Assembly (NCBI GenBank): GCA_025356275.1
Contig: JANXUK010000102.1
Coordinates: forward strand, 1 to 60,028
Direction of reading: 5' to 3'
Length of the DNA: 60,028 bases
Source of the DNA: Sphingomonadales bacterium
GTDB lineage: Bacteria; Pseudomonadota; Alphaproteobacteria; Sphingomonadales; Sphingomonadaceae
Numbering within the stretch: the stretch's first letter is position 1; each line of letters begins with the position of its first letter. Of the stretch, positions 18,282-27,784 are shown piece after piece. A model generated the notes under the pieces. The model did no database searches. It had not been told where the DNA came from and was given only the letters and a program-made list of their open reading frames with translations. A program made the position numbers and the translations under genes.

Positions 18282-19391
18282 CTAGCCAAACCGCCCCGGC
18301 GCATAGGCCGCCGCATCCAGCGCCCCGCCAAACGGCACCGGCCCCGCCTCGCCCAGCAGCAGCCAGGCCCCCAGTTCAGCCGCCGCCGGCGCGGTCTGGA
18401 TGCCGAAGCCACCCTGCCCCGCAAACCAGAAGAAGCCGGGCTCGTGACGTTCGAAGCCATAGACCGGCAGCCGATCGGGCGCGAAGCTGCGCAGCCCGGC
18501 CCAACGGTGTTCGACGCGCAGCGCGCGCCAGTCGGTCACCCGCTCGAACCGGGCGATGGCATGGGCAACGTCGATCTCCTCGGGCGCGGCATCGCAGGGC
18601 GGGCTGGGGGTTTCGTCATGCGGACTGAGCCACAGGCTGGTCCCCTCGGGCTTGAAATAGAAGCTCCCGGCCAGATCGAGCACCAGCGGCAGGTCGGCCG
18701 GCACCGGCGCAGCGCAGCGCAATTGCACCATCGTGCGGCGGTAAGGCTGAATACCGAGCCGGCGCACGCCTGCCAGCGCCGCGACATCATCGGCCCAGGC
18801 TCCGGCGGCATTGGCCAGCACAATCGCGGTAAGGACGCGGCCATCGCGGAGCGTCAGCCGCCAGCCGTCGCCCACCCGCTTCGCTGCCGTAAGGCCCGCG
18901 CCGCACAGCACCTCGGCCCCGCCCCGCTTTGCCACCCGCAGGTAGTGCTGATGCAGGCCCGCCACGCCTATATCCGCGCAATCCGGCTCGAACACACCCT
19001 CCTGCCACCCCTCGCGCAGGCCGGGAATGCGCCGCGCCAGTTCCGCACGCCCCAGCCGCTCCACCCGCACACCCAGCGCGCCGTAACGCGCGGCAAAGCT
19101 GTCCAGCGCCGCACCCTCGCCGGCCCGCCCCAGCGTCAGCGCACCGCGCGGCGTCAGCACGCCCAGATCGCACAGCAACGGCCCTGACGCCAAGGTCAGC
19201 GGCAGCACCCCCGGCCCGCCATAGCTCTCGGTCCAGAACGCCGCCGAACGCCCGGTCGCATGATAGCCCGGCTGCGCCTCACCCTCGATCAGCGCGATTT
19301 TGAGTCGCGGCGCGGCGGCGAGCAGCGCGGCGGCCAGCGACGCCCCCGCCATTCCCGCGCCGACAATCGCAATATCGAACCCCTCGCTCAT
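18282..19391 (-). CDS. FAD-dependent oxidoreductase, DAO family
   Basis: A 369-residue flavoprotein with the dinucleotide-binding motif at the very N terminus (IAIVGAGMAGASLAAALLAA), the GRSAAFWTESYGGPG region and a C-terminal FAD-contact block (FFWFAGQGGFGIQTAPAAAE) typical of D-amino-acid oxidase/glycine oxidase relatives. The substrate is probably an amine or hydroxyacid but is not determinable here. Its start overlaps the stop of the alpha/beta hydrolase by ATGA, so they are co-translated; whether they share a pathway is unknown. Confidence 0.85.
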   Translation of the reverse strand: MSEGFDIAIVGAGMAGASLAAALLAAAPRLKIALIEGEAQPGYHATGRSAAFWTESYGGPGVLPLTLASGPLLCDLGVLTPRGALTLGRAGEGAALDSFAARYGALGVRVERLGRAELARRIPGLREGWQEGVFEPDCADIGVAGLHQHYLRVAKRGGAEVLCGAGLTAAKRVGDGWRLTLRDGRVLTAIVLANAAGAWADDVAALAGVRRLGIQPYRRTMVQLRCAAPVPADLPLVLDLAGSFYFKPEGTSLWLSPHDETPSPPCDAAPEEIDVAHAIARFERVTDWRALRVEHRWAGLRSFAPDRLPVYGFERHEPGFFWFAGQGGFGIQTAPAAAELGAWLLLGEAGPVPFGGALDAAAYAPGRFG

Positions 19392-20362
19392 GCCGCTCCC
19401 GCAGCGTGGCGGTCCAAAAACGCGTCGATATTGGCCAACAATGGCTCGCGCACCGCATCGACTTCGCGCAGCACCTCATGGCGGGCCTCGGCCCCCAAGG
19501 TAATCAACTCGGCATGCGGCAGGCGCGCGGCGGCGCGGGCAATCGCGCGGTAATCGACCAGCCGGTCCGCTGTCGTCCCTATGATCAGCACCGGCGCCGT
19601 CACCACCTCCAGCGCGCCCGGCGCCGCCAGCCCACGCATCGAGGCCAGCGCCGCGACAATCCAGCCCCAGCTGGCCGGGCCCATCACCAGCTCGGGGCGC
19701 TGTGTCCGCCACGCCGTCTCGTCGTCATAACGCGCGGTGTCATGGGTCAGCAACTGGCTGCGCAGGTCGGGCACCGCCTTGGGCATCTCGCTCGCGGCCC
19801 AAGCCCGGCGGCGCGGATCGCCCATCGCGCTGATCCCGCGCGCCGCCCAATGCAACAGGCTCAGCGGAACGGGCGGCGTGATAAAGCCCAGCATCGGCGC
19901 GCTCAGCACCGCTGCCTGCGGATCGATCCTCCGCTCGGCCAGCGCGCGCAGCACCAGATGGCCGCCCATCGAATGGCCGATCACGATATGTGGCCCCGGC
20001 GCCTCTTCGCGCCAGCCGGCCCAGAAATCGGCCAGATCGGTGATCCAATGCGCAAAGTCGCCAATATGCCCGGTCAACGGATCGAAGCCCGCGCGCCCCG
20101 ACCCTGCCTGCCCGCGCCAATCAAGACTGGTGACGCGCCAGCCCCGCGCGCGCCAATGCGCCATGCTCTCCAGGTATTTCTCATAGGCGTCGCCGCGACC
20201 GGGCAGGAATAGTAGCGAGCCTCTGAGCCCCTCACCAGCCGCCGGCGCCCAGTCGAACCGGCGGATCGCCGCGCCATCGCCCGCCAGCCAGCGTGTTTCA
20301 CGGGCGTCCGCCGGAATGGCCCGCCGATCAAACCCCGCTACGCCTGCCTGCATCCCGCTCAA
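19388..20362 (-). CDS. Alpha/beta hydrolase, lysophospholipase-like
   Basis: This 324-residue protein is an alpha/beta hydrolase of the monoacylglycerol lipase/PldB group. It has the oxyanion-side LLFLPGRGDAYEKYLE, a TSLDWRGQAGSGR loop, the nucleophile elbow VIGHSMGGHL, an Asp in GTTADRLVDYR and the final His in GAEARHEVLRE. It has no signal peptide, so it is likely cytoplasmic or membrane-associated. First gene of a two-gene unit with the FAD oxidoreductase. Divergent from cpaA, with about 105 bases between the starts. Confidence 0.86.
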   Translation of the reverse strand: MSGMQAGVAGFDRRAIPADARETRWLAGDGAAIRRFDWAPAAGEGLRGSLLFLPGRGDAYEKYLESMAHWRARGWRVTSLDWRGQAGSGRAGFDPLTGHIGDFAHWITDLADFWAGWREEAPGPHIVIGHSMGGHLVLRALAERRIDPQAAVLSAPMLGFITPPVPLSLLHWAARGISAMGDPRRRAWAASEMPKAVPDLRSQLLTHDTARYDDETAWRTQRPELVMGPASWGWIVAALASMRGLAAPGALEVVTAPVLIIGTTADRLVDYRAIARAAARLPHAELITLGAEARHEVLREVDAVREPLLANIDAFLDRHAAGAA

Positions 20363-20468
20363 CCCGTTTCCTGGCTTTGCCCACCTGGGCCCTACCCGTT
20401 TCCAGGCGTGGTTACTTTTTGGTAAGTACTGTCGGCTAGACCTCCTGCCATATCCGGCAGAGGGCCCT

Positions 20469-20957
20469 ATGCAACACGCGAATTTCTCCTACGGCTTGCT
20501 CGGCGCATTGGCAATCGCGCTGCTGGTTGCGGCCTTTACCGACATCCGCCGGCGCCAGATCGACAATTGGCTGAACGCTGCCATCGCCATCGCCGCGCCG
20601 CTGTATTGGTGGAGCGCGGGGCTGGGCCTGGCCGAGATCGGCTGGCAACTGGCGCTGACCGCCGCGTGCTTTGGCGCCTTTGCGGTGATGTTCGCGCTGC
20701 GCGTGATGGGCGGGGGCGATGTGAAGCTGCTGACCGCGCTGGCGCTGTGGATCCGCCCGCTGGCTTTTGCGCATTTGCTGATGGTCATGGCCATCGCCGG
20801 CGGGGTGCTGACCGTGGTGTTGGGCGGGTGGCATATCGCCCGCCGCCAGCGTGACAAGGTCGCCATTCCCTATGGCATTGCCATCGCGGTCGGCGGCCTG
20901 TGGGTGCTGGGTAGCGAATATTTGCCGATGGCCCGCACAAGCGGCGTGCTCGGGTGA
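20469..20957 (+). CDS. cpaA: Type IV prepilin peptidase CpaA/TadV
   Basis: A 162-residue A24-family aspartyl membrane protease that trims Flp prepilins and pseudopilins. It has the two catalytic aspartate sites, FTDIRRRQIDNWLN near the N terminus and MGGGDVKLL near residue 80, and several membrane helices. The ATG at 20469 has an AGAGGG ribosome site just upstream and begins directly before the first helix; the longer frame from 20316 overlaps the divergent hydrolase. It opens the cpa/tad cluster, with 70 bases before cpaB. Confidence 0.92.
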   Translation: MQHANFSYGLLGALAIALLVAAFTDIRRRQIDNWLNAAIAIAAPLYWWSAGLGLAEIGWQLALTAACFGAFAVMFALRVMGGGDVKLLTALALWIRPLAFAHLLMVMAIAGGVLTVVLGGWHIARRQRDKVAIPYGIAIAVGGLWVLGSEYLPMARTSGVLG

Positions 20958-21027
20958 CCAAATCTTAACCATTTTGCCCGAGTTTGGGTGATTGAATGCT
21001 GATCCGTCTTAGGGGGCTCTTCCAGCC

Positions 21028-22020
21028 ATGGACAAGAAAAAGCTGATGATCCTGCTGGCCGCGCTGGTGCTCGCCATAGGTATGGCGCTGGCGGCGCGCA
21101 GTCTGGTCGCAGGTGCGGCAGCGCCCGCCGTCAAGGCAATGATCGCAGCGCCCAAGGGCCCCAAGGTGCTGGTGGCGCAACGCGCGCTGCCGGTCGGGAC
21201 CATCATCACCGCCGACGCCATCGCCTATCAGGACTGGCCCAAGGACATGGTCCGCGACGCCTATTTCGTCGATGGCGCGGTCGATATGAACAAGCTGACG
21301 GGCACCGTGGTGCGCTTTGCGGTCACCGCCGGCCAGCCGCTGACGCAGGGCGCTCTGGTGGCACCGGGCGACCGCGGCTTCCTGGCCGCCGCGCTTGGCG
21401 CAGGGATGCGCGCGATCACGATCCCCGTGTCCGACAAGTCCAGCGTCGCCGGCTTCGTGTTTCCGGGCGACCATGTCGACCTGATGCTGACCCAGAAGGT
21501 CAATCCGACCAGTGAGGGCGATAATCTGCCGCTGGCCGTGACCGAGACCATCCTGCGCAACCTGCGCGTGCTGGCCACCGATCAGTCGCCCGATTCGCAG
21601 ACCACCGACGGCAAGACCGTTGTCCGCACCTTCCACACCGTCACGCTGGAGGTTACGCCCCGCATCGCCGAGAAGATCGAGGTCGCCCAGACCGTCGGTA
21701 CACTGGGCCTGGTGCTGCGCTCCATTGCCGACAATCAGAGCGAGCTGGACCATGCTATCGCCTCGGGCGCCATCAAGCTGCCCGTCGGTGCCACCGCAGG
21801 TGATGCCAGCAAGGCGCTGGCCCAGATGAGCAACAAACCGATCGAGGGCACCACCAGCTATAGCACCGGCGGCGATGTCTCGCGCTTTGCCCGCCGCACG
21901 ATGCCCGCGACCAAATCAGTTGTGGCGCCGGTCGCGGCCGGCCTGCCACGCAATACGGCGCCCACCGTCAAGGTGGTGCGCGGCAACGACGTCAGCGAAA
22001 CCACGGTCGGGGGTAACTGA
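21028..22020 (+). CDS. cpaB: Flp pilus assembly protein CpaB/RcpC
   Basis: A 330-residue periplasmic protein anchored by an N-terminal helix (KKLMILLAALVLAIGMALAA) with an SAF domain (VLVAQRALPVGTIITADAIA, then GQPLTQGALV) and the RcpC/CpaB C-terminal region (AITIPVSDKSSVAGFVFPGD). CpaB is thought to help the secretin gate or stabilise the pilus base. An AGGGGG ribosome site is 13 bases before the ATG. The stop is one base before the cpaC start, so these are co-translated. Confidence 0.93.
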   Translation: MDKKKLMILLAALVLAIGMALAARSLVAGAAAPAVKAMIAAPKGPKVLVAQRALPVGTIITADAIAYQDWPKDMVRDAYFVDGAVDMNKLTGTVVRFAVTAGQPLTQGALVAPGDRGFLAAALGAGMRAITIPVSDKSSVAGFVFPGDHVDLMLTQKVNPTSEGDNLPLAVTETILRNLRVLATDQSPDSQTTDGKTVVRTFHTVTLEVTPRIAEKIEVAQTVGTLGLVLRSIADNQSELDHAIASGAIKLPVGATAGDASKALAQMSNKPIEGTTSYSTGGDVSRFARRTMPATKSVVAPVAAGLPRNTAPTVKVVRGNDVSETTVGGN

Positions 22021-22021
22021 G

Positions 22022-23641
22022 ATGCGCAAGAGCACCTTTTCGCGGCGCATGCTGCCCTCCTTGATGCTGACCGCGATCGCCGGTCTGGCGCTGTCCGCAG
22101 CCCCGACCTTGGCCGCCCCCGTCAAGCATGCCAAGCCGCATATGGCAGGCCACCCCGCAGGCGTGCGTGAGCTGCCCCCCGGCACCCAGCGCCCCACCCG
22201 CGAGGTCTATCTCTCGCTCGGTCAGGGCGAACTGGTCACGCTCCCCACCGCAGTCGCCAACGTCTGGACCTCCAACCCCGGCGCCGCCGACGTTTACGTC
22301 AGCAGCCCGCGCCAGATCCACATCTTCGGCAAGGCGTTCGGCGCCGCCACCGTGTTCGCCACCACCGCCAGCGGCGAAGTGGTCTATGCCGCCAACATCT
22401 CCGTCAGCCAGAACGTCAATTCGATCGACGCCACGCTGAAATCGGCGATGCCCGATGCCGACATCCATGTCACGCTGACCGGGCAGGTCGCGGTGATAAA
22501 TGGCACCGTCGCGACCCCCAATGACAGCGCCGAGGCCGAAAGTCTGATCAAGCGGCTGCTCAACCCCGGCCAGAAGACCTCCGGCGATGAGCCGGTCAAG
22601 GTCATGGTCATCAACCGATTGCGCACCGCCACCCCGCTTCAGGTCAATCTGATGGTCCGCATCGCCGAGGTCAGCCGCTCGCTGACCCGCGCCATCGGCA
22701 CCAATATCCAAGGCTTTACCCAGCAGGGTAACACCCTGTTCGGCATCACCCGCGGCGGCAACCCGGGCACAATCACGCCGGTTAATACCGCGACGCAATC
22801 GGTCACAACCGGACTGCCGATCGGGGCCGCGACGTATTCGTTCCCGGGCAACCTTGCCAACTCGACCAACCTGGGCCTTGCCGGCAAGTTCCTCGGACTC
22901 GACCTGCTCAGCTCGCTCGATCTGGGTGAGCAGGTTGGTCTGGTCACCACGCTGGCACAGCCCAACCTCACCGCCGTGTCGGGCGAGACCGCAGACTTCC
23001 TGGCCGGCGGCGAATTTCCGATCCCGCTGTCGCAGGGGCTTGGCCAGACCACCGTCGAGTACAAGAAATTCGGTGTCAGCCTGTCCTACACTCCCACAGT
23101 GCTGGCCAATGGCAATATTTCGATCCACGTCCGGCCGGAGGTTTCCGAACTGTCCAGCCAGGGCGCGGTGACGCTTAACGGCTTCACCATCCCGGCGCTG
23201 ACTGTGCGCCGCGCCGAGACCACGGTGGAGCTGGGCTCGGGACAGAGCTTTATGATCGCCGGGCTGCTGTCCAACAATGCCAACCACACCATCGAAAAGC
23301 TGCCCGGTGCGGGCGATCTGCCCGTGCTTGGCGCGCTGTTCAAATCGACCAATTTTCAGCGCGGTGAGAGCGAGCTGGTGATCGTGGTCACGCCGTATCT
23401 GGTGCGCCCGGTCAATGCCGCTGACATCAAGCTGCCCACCGACGGCTATCAGAACCCCGATGAGATCAGCCAGGTGCTGGGCAACAAGCTGAGCGGTAAC
23501 AGCGTCGGCGTCGGCCGTCCGCAGCCGACCGCGGCGCCGGCCGGCACCGCGCCCCCCGTGCCCGAGAAATCGGCCGCCGCGGTCAGCGCCTCGCCGCAAA
23601 CGGCCAGCGCCGCCACCGCCCCCGGTTTCAACCTGAAATGA
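22022..23641 (+). CDS. cpaC: Flp pilus outer-membrane secretin CpaC/RcpA
   Basis: The 539-residue protein forms the outer-membrane ring through which the Flp pilus exits. A signal peptide (LPSLMLTAIAGLALSAAPTLAA) is followed by the pilus N1-like domain (LGQGELVTLPTAVANVW), a BON-like repeat domain (residues about 130-190) and the secretin core (VGLVTTLAQPNLTAVSGETA through VVVTPYLVRPV). I start at the ATG 22022 next to the cpaB stop; the in-frame extension upstream lies in cpaB. The C terminus is proline/alanine rich. Overlaps cpaD by ATGA. Confidence 0.93.
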   Translation: MRKSTFSRRMLPSLMLTAIAGLALSAAPTLAAPVKHAKPHMAGHPAGVRELPPGTQRPTREVYLSLGQGELVTLPTAVANVWTSNPGAADVYVSSPRQIHIFGKAFGAATVFATTASGEVVYAANISVSQNVNSIDATLKSAMPDADIHVTLTGQVAVINGTVATPNDSAEAESLIKRLLNPGQKTSGDEPVKVMVINRLRTATPLQVNLMVRIAEVSRSLTRAIGTNIQGFTQQGNTLFGITRGGNPGTITPVNTATQSVTTGLPIGAATYSFPGNLANSTNLGLAGKFLGLDLLSSLDLGEQVGLVTTLAQPNLTAVSGETADFLAGGEFPIPLSQGLGQTTVEYKKFGVSLSYTPTVLANGNISIHVRPEVSELSSQGAVTLNGFTIPALTVRRAETTVELGSGQSFMIAGLLSNNANHTIEKLPGAGDLPVLGALFKSTNFQRGESELVIVVTPYLVRPVNAADIKLPTDGYQNPDEISQVLGNKLSGNSVGVGRPQPTAAPAGTAPPVPEKSAAAVSASPQTASAATAPGFNLK

Positions 23642-24345
23642 GCATTGCAGCAAACGAGGTCGCCCCGATGATCGTCACGCACCCTTCGAATACCCACCGC
23701 CATGCTGCGTCCCATGCTGCCCTGCGCCTCGCCCTTGTGTTGGGCGCCGGGCTGATGATTTCGGGCTGCGCCGGCGTGCCGACCAACGCGATGCTGGACA
23801 GCGTGCATCAGCCGGTGGTCGCGCATACCGATTACACCTTCGACATGGTCACTGGCGTCAATGGCGCCAGCCAGGCCGAGAAGGCCCGGCTGGCCGGGTG
23901 GTTCGACACGATGGACCTGCGCTATGGCGACCGGGTCGCGATCGAGGACCCGCTGACCAGCGAGGCCACGCGCAGCGCGGTCGAGCAGGTTGCGGCGCAT
24001 TACGGCATTCTGGTCAGCCGCGACGTTCCGGCCTCCACCGGCTATGTCAATGCGGGCACGGCGCGTGTCCTGATCACTCGCGCCACCGCCAGCGTGCCGC
24101 ATTGCCCCGACTGGTCGGGCGACGATCAGGCAAACCCTTATAACGCCACCAGCACCAATTTCGGCTGCGCGGTGAACAGCAATCTGGCGGTGATGGTAGC
24201 CAACCCCGACGACCTGCTGCACGGCGCGGCCAGCAATGGCCAGACCACCGCCAGGCGCTCGGCCAAGGCGATCGACTCGCTGTGGGCCACGCCCACCGCT
24301 GGCGCCAATACGGCCACCAAGACTTCCACCAAGGGCGGGGAATAA
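23638..24345 (+). CDS. cpaD: Pilus assembly lipoprotein CpaD
   Basis: A 235-residue lipoprotein with the lipobox LMISGCAG near residue 41, in the CpaD family: the conserved tail region includes HCPDWSGDD and NFGCAVNSNLAVMVANPDDL, found in CpaD of alphaproteobacteria. It is believed to help the secretin insert or localise at the outer membrane. The leader before the hydrophobic segment is long, so the internal ATG at 23668 is an alternative start. It is coupled to cpaC and lies 2 bases before cpaE. Confidence 0.9.
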   Translation: MSIAANEVAPMIVTHPSNTHRHAASHAALRLALVLGAGLMISGCAGVPTNAMLDSVHQPVVAHTDYTFDMVTGVNGASQAEKARLAGWFDTMDLRYGDRVAIEDPLTSEATRSAVEQVAAHYGILVSRDVPASTGYVNAGTARVLITRATASVPHCPDWSGDDQANPYNATSTNFGCAVNSNLAVMVANPDDLLHGAASNGQTTARRSAKAIDSLWATPTAGANTATKTSTKGGE

Positions 24346-24347
24346 TT

Positions 24348-25667
24348 ATGAACGCACCCTGGAAACCCGGTTCGGTCGGTGGCCGCGACGCGTTTGCCGC
24401 TTTCATCTGCGACGATGCCTCGATCGATGTGCTGCGTGGCGTCGTCGCCGAGATGGGCTGGGCCCCCGAGAAGTGCAACAAGGGCGGATTGCGCAATGCG
24501 GTGCAGTCGCTGTCGATCACTTCCAGCCCCAACATCCTGCTGGTCGACCTTTCCGAAAGCGGCGACCCGCTGAACGATATCAACGCGCTCGCCGAAGTGT
24601 GCGAGCCGGGCACCGTCGTGATCGCGGTAGGTCAGGTCAATGACGTGCGGCTGTATCGCGACCTGATGACCAGCGGCATCCATGACTACCTGCTCAAGCC
24701 GCTGTCGCCGGGCCATGTCCGCGACGCGCTGATCCATGCACAGCAGATCTTCTCGGCGCCCAAGACGCAAGAGGGCACCGGCGGACGCCAGCATATCTCG
24801 ACCGCCGTGATCGGCACGCGCGGCGGGGTTGGCGCCTCGACGCTGGCGACCTCGCTGGCTTGGCTATTCAGCACCGACCACAAGATGCCGACCGCGCTGC
24901 TCGACCTCGACATCCATTTCGGCACTGGCGCGCTGGTGCTCGATCTGGAGCCGGGACGCGGGCTTACCGACGCGATCGAGACCCCCAGCCGCATCGACGG
25001 TCTGTTTATCGAACGCGCCACCATCCGCGCCAACGAGAACCTGGCGATCCTCTCGGCCGAGGCCCCGATCAGCTCGCCGCTGATCACCGATGGCGCCGCG
25101 TTCCTGCACTTGCAGGAGGAGTTTCGCCACGCCTTCGAGATGACGCTGATCGACCTGCCGCGCAACATGCTGATCAATTTTCCGCATCTGCTGGGCGACA
25201 TCAATCTGGTGGTGATCGTTACCGAGATGACGCTTGCCGGGGCGCGCGACGCGATCCGCCTGCTGTCGTGGCTGAAGTCCAACGCGCCGCATGCCAAGCT
25301 GATGGTCGTGGCCAACAAGGTCCATGTCGGCAATTCGGAGATCAGCAAGGGCGATTTCGAAGCTTCGATCGAGCGCAAGCTGTCGTTCCAGATCCCCTTC
25401 GACATCAAGGCGGCCAGCCATGCCGCCAAGCTGGGCCAGACCTTTATCGAGGCCAATCGCGGCAGCAAGGCCGGCGCGGTTCTGCGCGAAATCGCCACTG
25501 CCATGCAGAACCTCGGCGATGCGGAGCCCGAAGCCGTGGTCAGCAATGTCGGCAAGGCCGGCAAAGGCGGCAAGTTCGATGCCGGGCCGAAGAAATCGCT
25601 GCTCGGCAAATTCGATCTCAAGTCGCTGATGCCCGGCAAGAGCAAGTCTGCCGTAGCCGCCAAGTAA
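24348..25667 (+). CDS. cpaE: Pilus assembly ATPase-like protein CpaE/TadZ
   Basis: The 439-residue protein has an N-terminal atypical receiver-like domain (residues about 15-140) and a MinD/ParA-type ATPase domain (AVIGTRGGVGASTLATSLAW, then DLDIHFGTGALVLDLEP). CpaE/TadZ localises the Tad machine, usually to a pole. The Walker A site is the lysine-poor variant (RGGVGAS) usual in TadZ, so hydrolysis may be weak. The ATG at 24348 is preceded by GGGG; the frame open from 24282 runs inside cpaD. It is the gene normally followed by cpaF, but here tadB follows after 64 bases. Confidence 0.92.
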   Translation: MNAPWKPGSVGGRDAFAAFICDDASIDVLRGVVAEMGWAPEKCNKGGLRNAVQSLSITSSPNILLVDLSESGDPLNDINALAEVCEPGTVVIAVGQVNDVRLYRDLMTSGIHDYLLKPLSPGHVRDALIHAQQIFSAPKTQEGTGGRQHISTAVIGTRGGVGASTLATSLAWLFSTDHKMPTALLDLDIHFGTGALVLDLEPGRGLTDAIETPSRIDGLFIERATIRANENLAILSAEAPISSPLITDGAAFLHLQEEFRHAFEMTLIDLPRNMLINFPHLLGDINLVVIVTEMTLAGARDAIRLLSWLKSNAPHAKLMVVANKVHVGNSEISKGDFEASIERKLSFQIPFDIKAASHAAKLGQTFIEANRGSKAGAVLREIATAMQNLGDAEPEAVVSNVGKAGKGGKFDAGPKKSLLGKFDLKSLMPGKSKSAVAAK

Positions 25668-25731
25668 CCGTCGTCCGCCCGCCGCACCTGCGGCGCGGCA
25701 CCCTGTTGATCCGAAGAGGCACAAGCGCGCG

Positions 25732-26697
25732 ATGGTCCAGATCCTGCTTATCGTCATCGGGCTGATCGCGATGGTCGCGCTTGGCTGGATGGCGTTTGCC
25801 GGGCCGAATCCGGGCAAGGAACTGTCGCGCCGGCTGCAAGCGGTCCGCCTGCGTCATTCGGACAGCGCGCTGGACCGGGTCGAGGCGCAGTTGCGCAAGG
25901 CCGTCGCCAATCGCAAGCCGCGCATGCATGCCATTGCGGGTTCCGAATCGCGCAGCGCCGCGCTGCATCTGCGCCTGCACCGCACCGGCAAAGGCTGGAC
26001 GATGAACCAGTACCTCCAAGCCACCGTCGGCCTTATCGTGGTGATCTGGGGGCTGTTGTTCCTCAAGACCGGATCGTTTGCACTGGCGCTGGGCGTTGCG
26101 GTGGTGGTCGGCGCGGGCCTGCCGCATATGGTGGTGGGCAGCCTGATCAAGCGGCGCGGCAATTCCTTCACCTCGAAATTCCCCGACGCTATCGAATTGC
26201 TGGTGCGTGGCCTGCGCTCCGGCCTGCCCGTCACCGAGACCTTGCAGGTCGTCGGCACCGAAGTACCCGGCCCGGTCGGTCAGGAATTCAAGCTGGTGAC
26301 CGAACGGATCAAGATCGGCCGCTCGATGGAGGAGGCCCTCCAGGAAACCGCCGACCGGCTCAACATGGCCGAGTTCAGTTTTTTCTGCATCACGCTGGCG
26401 ATCCAGCGCGAGACCGGTGGCAACCTTGCCGAAACGCTGTCCAACCTGGCCGACGTGCTGCGCAAACGCGCGCAGATGAAGCTGAAGATCCGGGCGATGA
26501 GCTCTGAGTCGAAGGCCTCGGCCTATATCATCGGGTCACTGCCGTTCATGGTTTTCGTAATGGTCTATTGGGTCAACCCGCAATATCTCGCCGGGTTCTT
26601 CACCGATGACCGGCTGATTGTAACAGGCCTGGGCGGGATGCTGTGGATGGCGATCGGCGCCTTCATCATGGCCCAGATGATCAATTTCGAAATCTGA
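25732..26697 (+). CDS. tadB: Tad inner-membrane platform protein TadB
   Basis: A 321-residue membrane protein with the T2SSF/GspF domain in its middle (FPDAIELLVRGLRSGLPVTE, then ETGGNLAETLSNLADVLRKR) and membrane helices at both ends. TadB with TadC forms the inner-membrane platform on which the motor ATPase acts to assemble the Flp pilus. It follows cpaE directly, where cpaF would normally intervene. The start overlaps nothing; a 16-base gap leads to tadC. Confidence 0.93.
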   Translation: MVQILLIVIGLIAMVALGWMAFAGPNPGKELSRRLQAVRLRHSDSALDRVEAQLRKAVANRKPRMHAIAGSESRSAALHLRLHRTGKGWTMNQYLQATVGLIVVIWGLLFLKTGSFALALGVAVVVGAGLPHMVVGSLIKRRGNSFTSKFPDAIELLVRGLRSGLPVTETLQVVGTEVPGPVGQEFKLVTERIKIGRSMEEALQETADRLNMAEFSFFCITLAIQRETGGNLAETLSNLADVLRKRAQMKLKIRAMSSESKASAYIIGSLPFMVFVMVYWVNPQYLAGFFTDDRLIVTGLGGMLWMAIGAFIMAQMINFEI

Positions 26698-26713
26698 GCG
26701 GGGGACAGCAACC

Positions 26714-27721
26714 ATGATGACCACCGCCCACGGCCCTACCCTGTTGGGGATCGACGTTTACCTCGTCGGGTCGCTGCTGTTCGCGGTGGCCTCGGGGCTG
26801 GTGCTGTTTGCGATTTATACGGCAGTGACGATCCGCGATCCGATGCAGAAGCGGGTCAAGGCGCTTAACGAGCGGCGTGAACAGCTGAAGGCCGGCATCG
26901 TCATCAACACGCCCAAAAAGCGGGCGCAGCTGGTTCGCAAGAACGAGACCACCGACCGGATGCAGAGCCTGCTGTCCTCGCTCAAGATGTTGCAGGACAG
27001 CCAGCTGTCGGTGGTGCACCAGAAGCTGGCGCAGGCGGGCATTCGCAAGAAGGAATATGGTGTCGCGATCATCTTTGGCCGGATGGTGGCGCCGATCGTG
27101 CTGGGCGGGTTGATGGCCTGCCTCGTCTATTGGGCCAATTATTTCCCCGAATGGTCGAGCTTCAAGCGGTTTATGGCCTTCGCCGTGGCGGTGGGGCTGG
27201 GCTATAAAATTCCGGACCTTTACCTCGGCAACCTGATTTCGAAGCGCACCGTCGCGCTGCGCAAAGGTCTGCCCGATGCACTCGACCTGCTGGTGATTTG
27301 CGCCGAGGCGGGGTTGACGGTGGATGCCGCGTTCAACCGCGTCGCCAAGGAGCTGGGCCGCGCCTATCCCGAGCTGGGCGATGAATTCGCGCTGACCGCC
27401 ATCGAGCTTTCCTTCCTGCACGAGCGGCGTCAGGCGTTCGAGAATCTCGCCTACCGGGTCAACCTCGATTCGGTGCGCGGCGTGGTCACCACGATGATCC
27501 AGACCGAACGCTATGGCACGCCGCTGGCCTCCGCGCTGCGCGTGCTCTCGGCCGAATTCCGCAATGAGCGGATGATGCGCGCCGAGGAAAAAGCCGCACG
27601 CCTGCCCGCGATCATGACCGTGCCGCTGATCCTGTTCATCCTGCCGGTGCTGTTCGTGGTCATCCTTGGCCCGGCGGCCTGCTCAATCAAGGACGCGTTC
27701 AGCCACAAGCCGGGGCAGTGA
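26714..27721 (+). CDS. tadC: Tad inner-membrane platform protein TadC
   Basis: A 335-residue protein with an N-terminal membrane helix (VYLVGSLLFAVASGLVLFAI) and a GspF domain (LPDALDLLVICAEAGLTVDA, then ERYGTPLASALRVLSAEFR), ending in membrane helices. Partner of TadB in the Flp pilus base. It is the last gene of the cluster; the stop is followed by a family 2 palindrome. AGCGGGGGACAGC upstream gives a usable ribosome site. No tadD, tadE, tadF, tadG or flp pilin gene follows. Confidence 0.93.
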   Translation: MMTTAHGPTLLGIDVYLVGSLLFAVASGLVLFAIYTAVTIRDPMQKRVKALNERREQLKAGIVINTPKKRAQLVRKNETTDRMQSLLSSLKMLQDSQLSVVHQKLAQAGIRKKEYGVAIIFGRMVAPIVLGGLMACLVYWANYFPEWSSFKRFMAFAVAVGLGYKIPDLYLGNLISKRTVALRKGLPDALDLLVICAEAGLTVDAAFNRVAKELGRAYPELGDEFALTAIELSFLHERRQAFENLAYRVNLDSVRGVVTTMIQTERYGTPLASALRVLSAEFRNERMMRAEEKAARLPAIMTVPLILFILPVLFVVILGPAACSIKDAFSHKPGQ

Positions 27722-27784
27722 TTTGTTTGGCGGCCTGACGGTCGCAGCCTGTTCGGTTGTTTGCCGTCTGCCGACGGGATTGGC

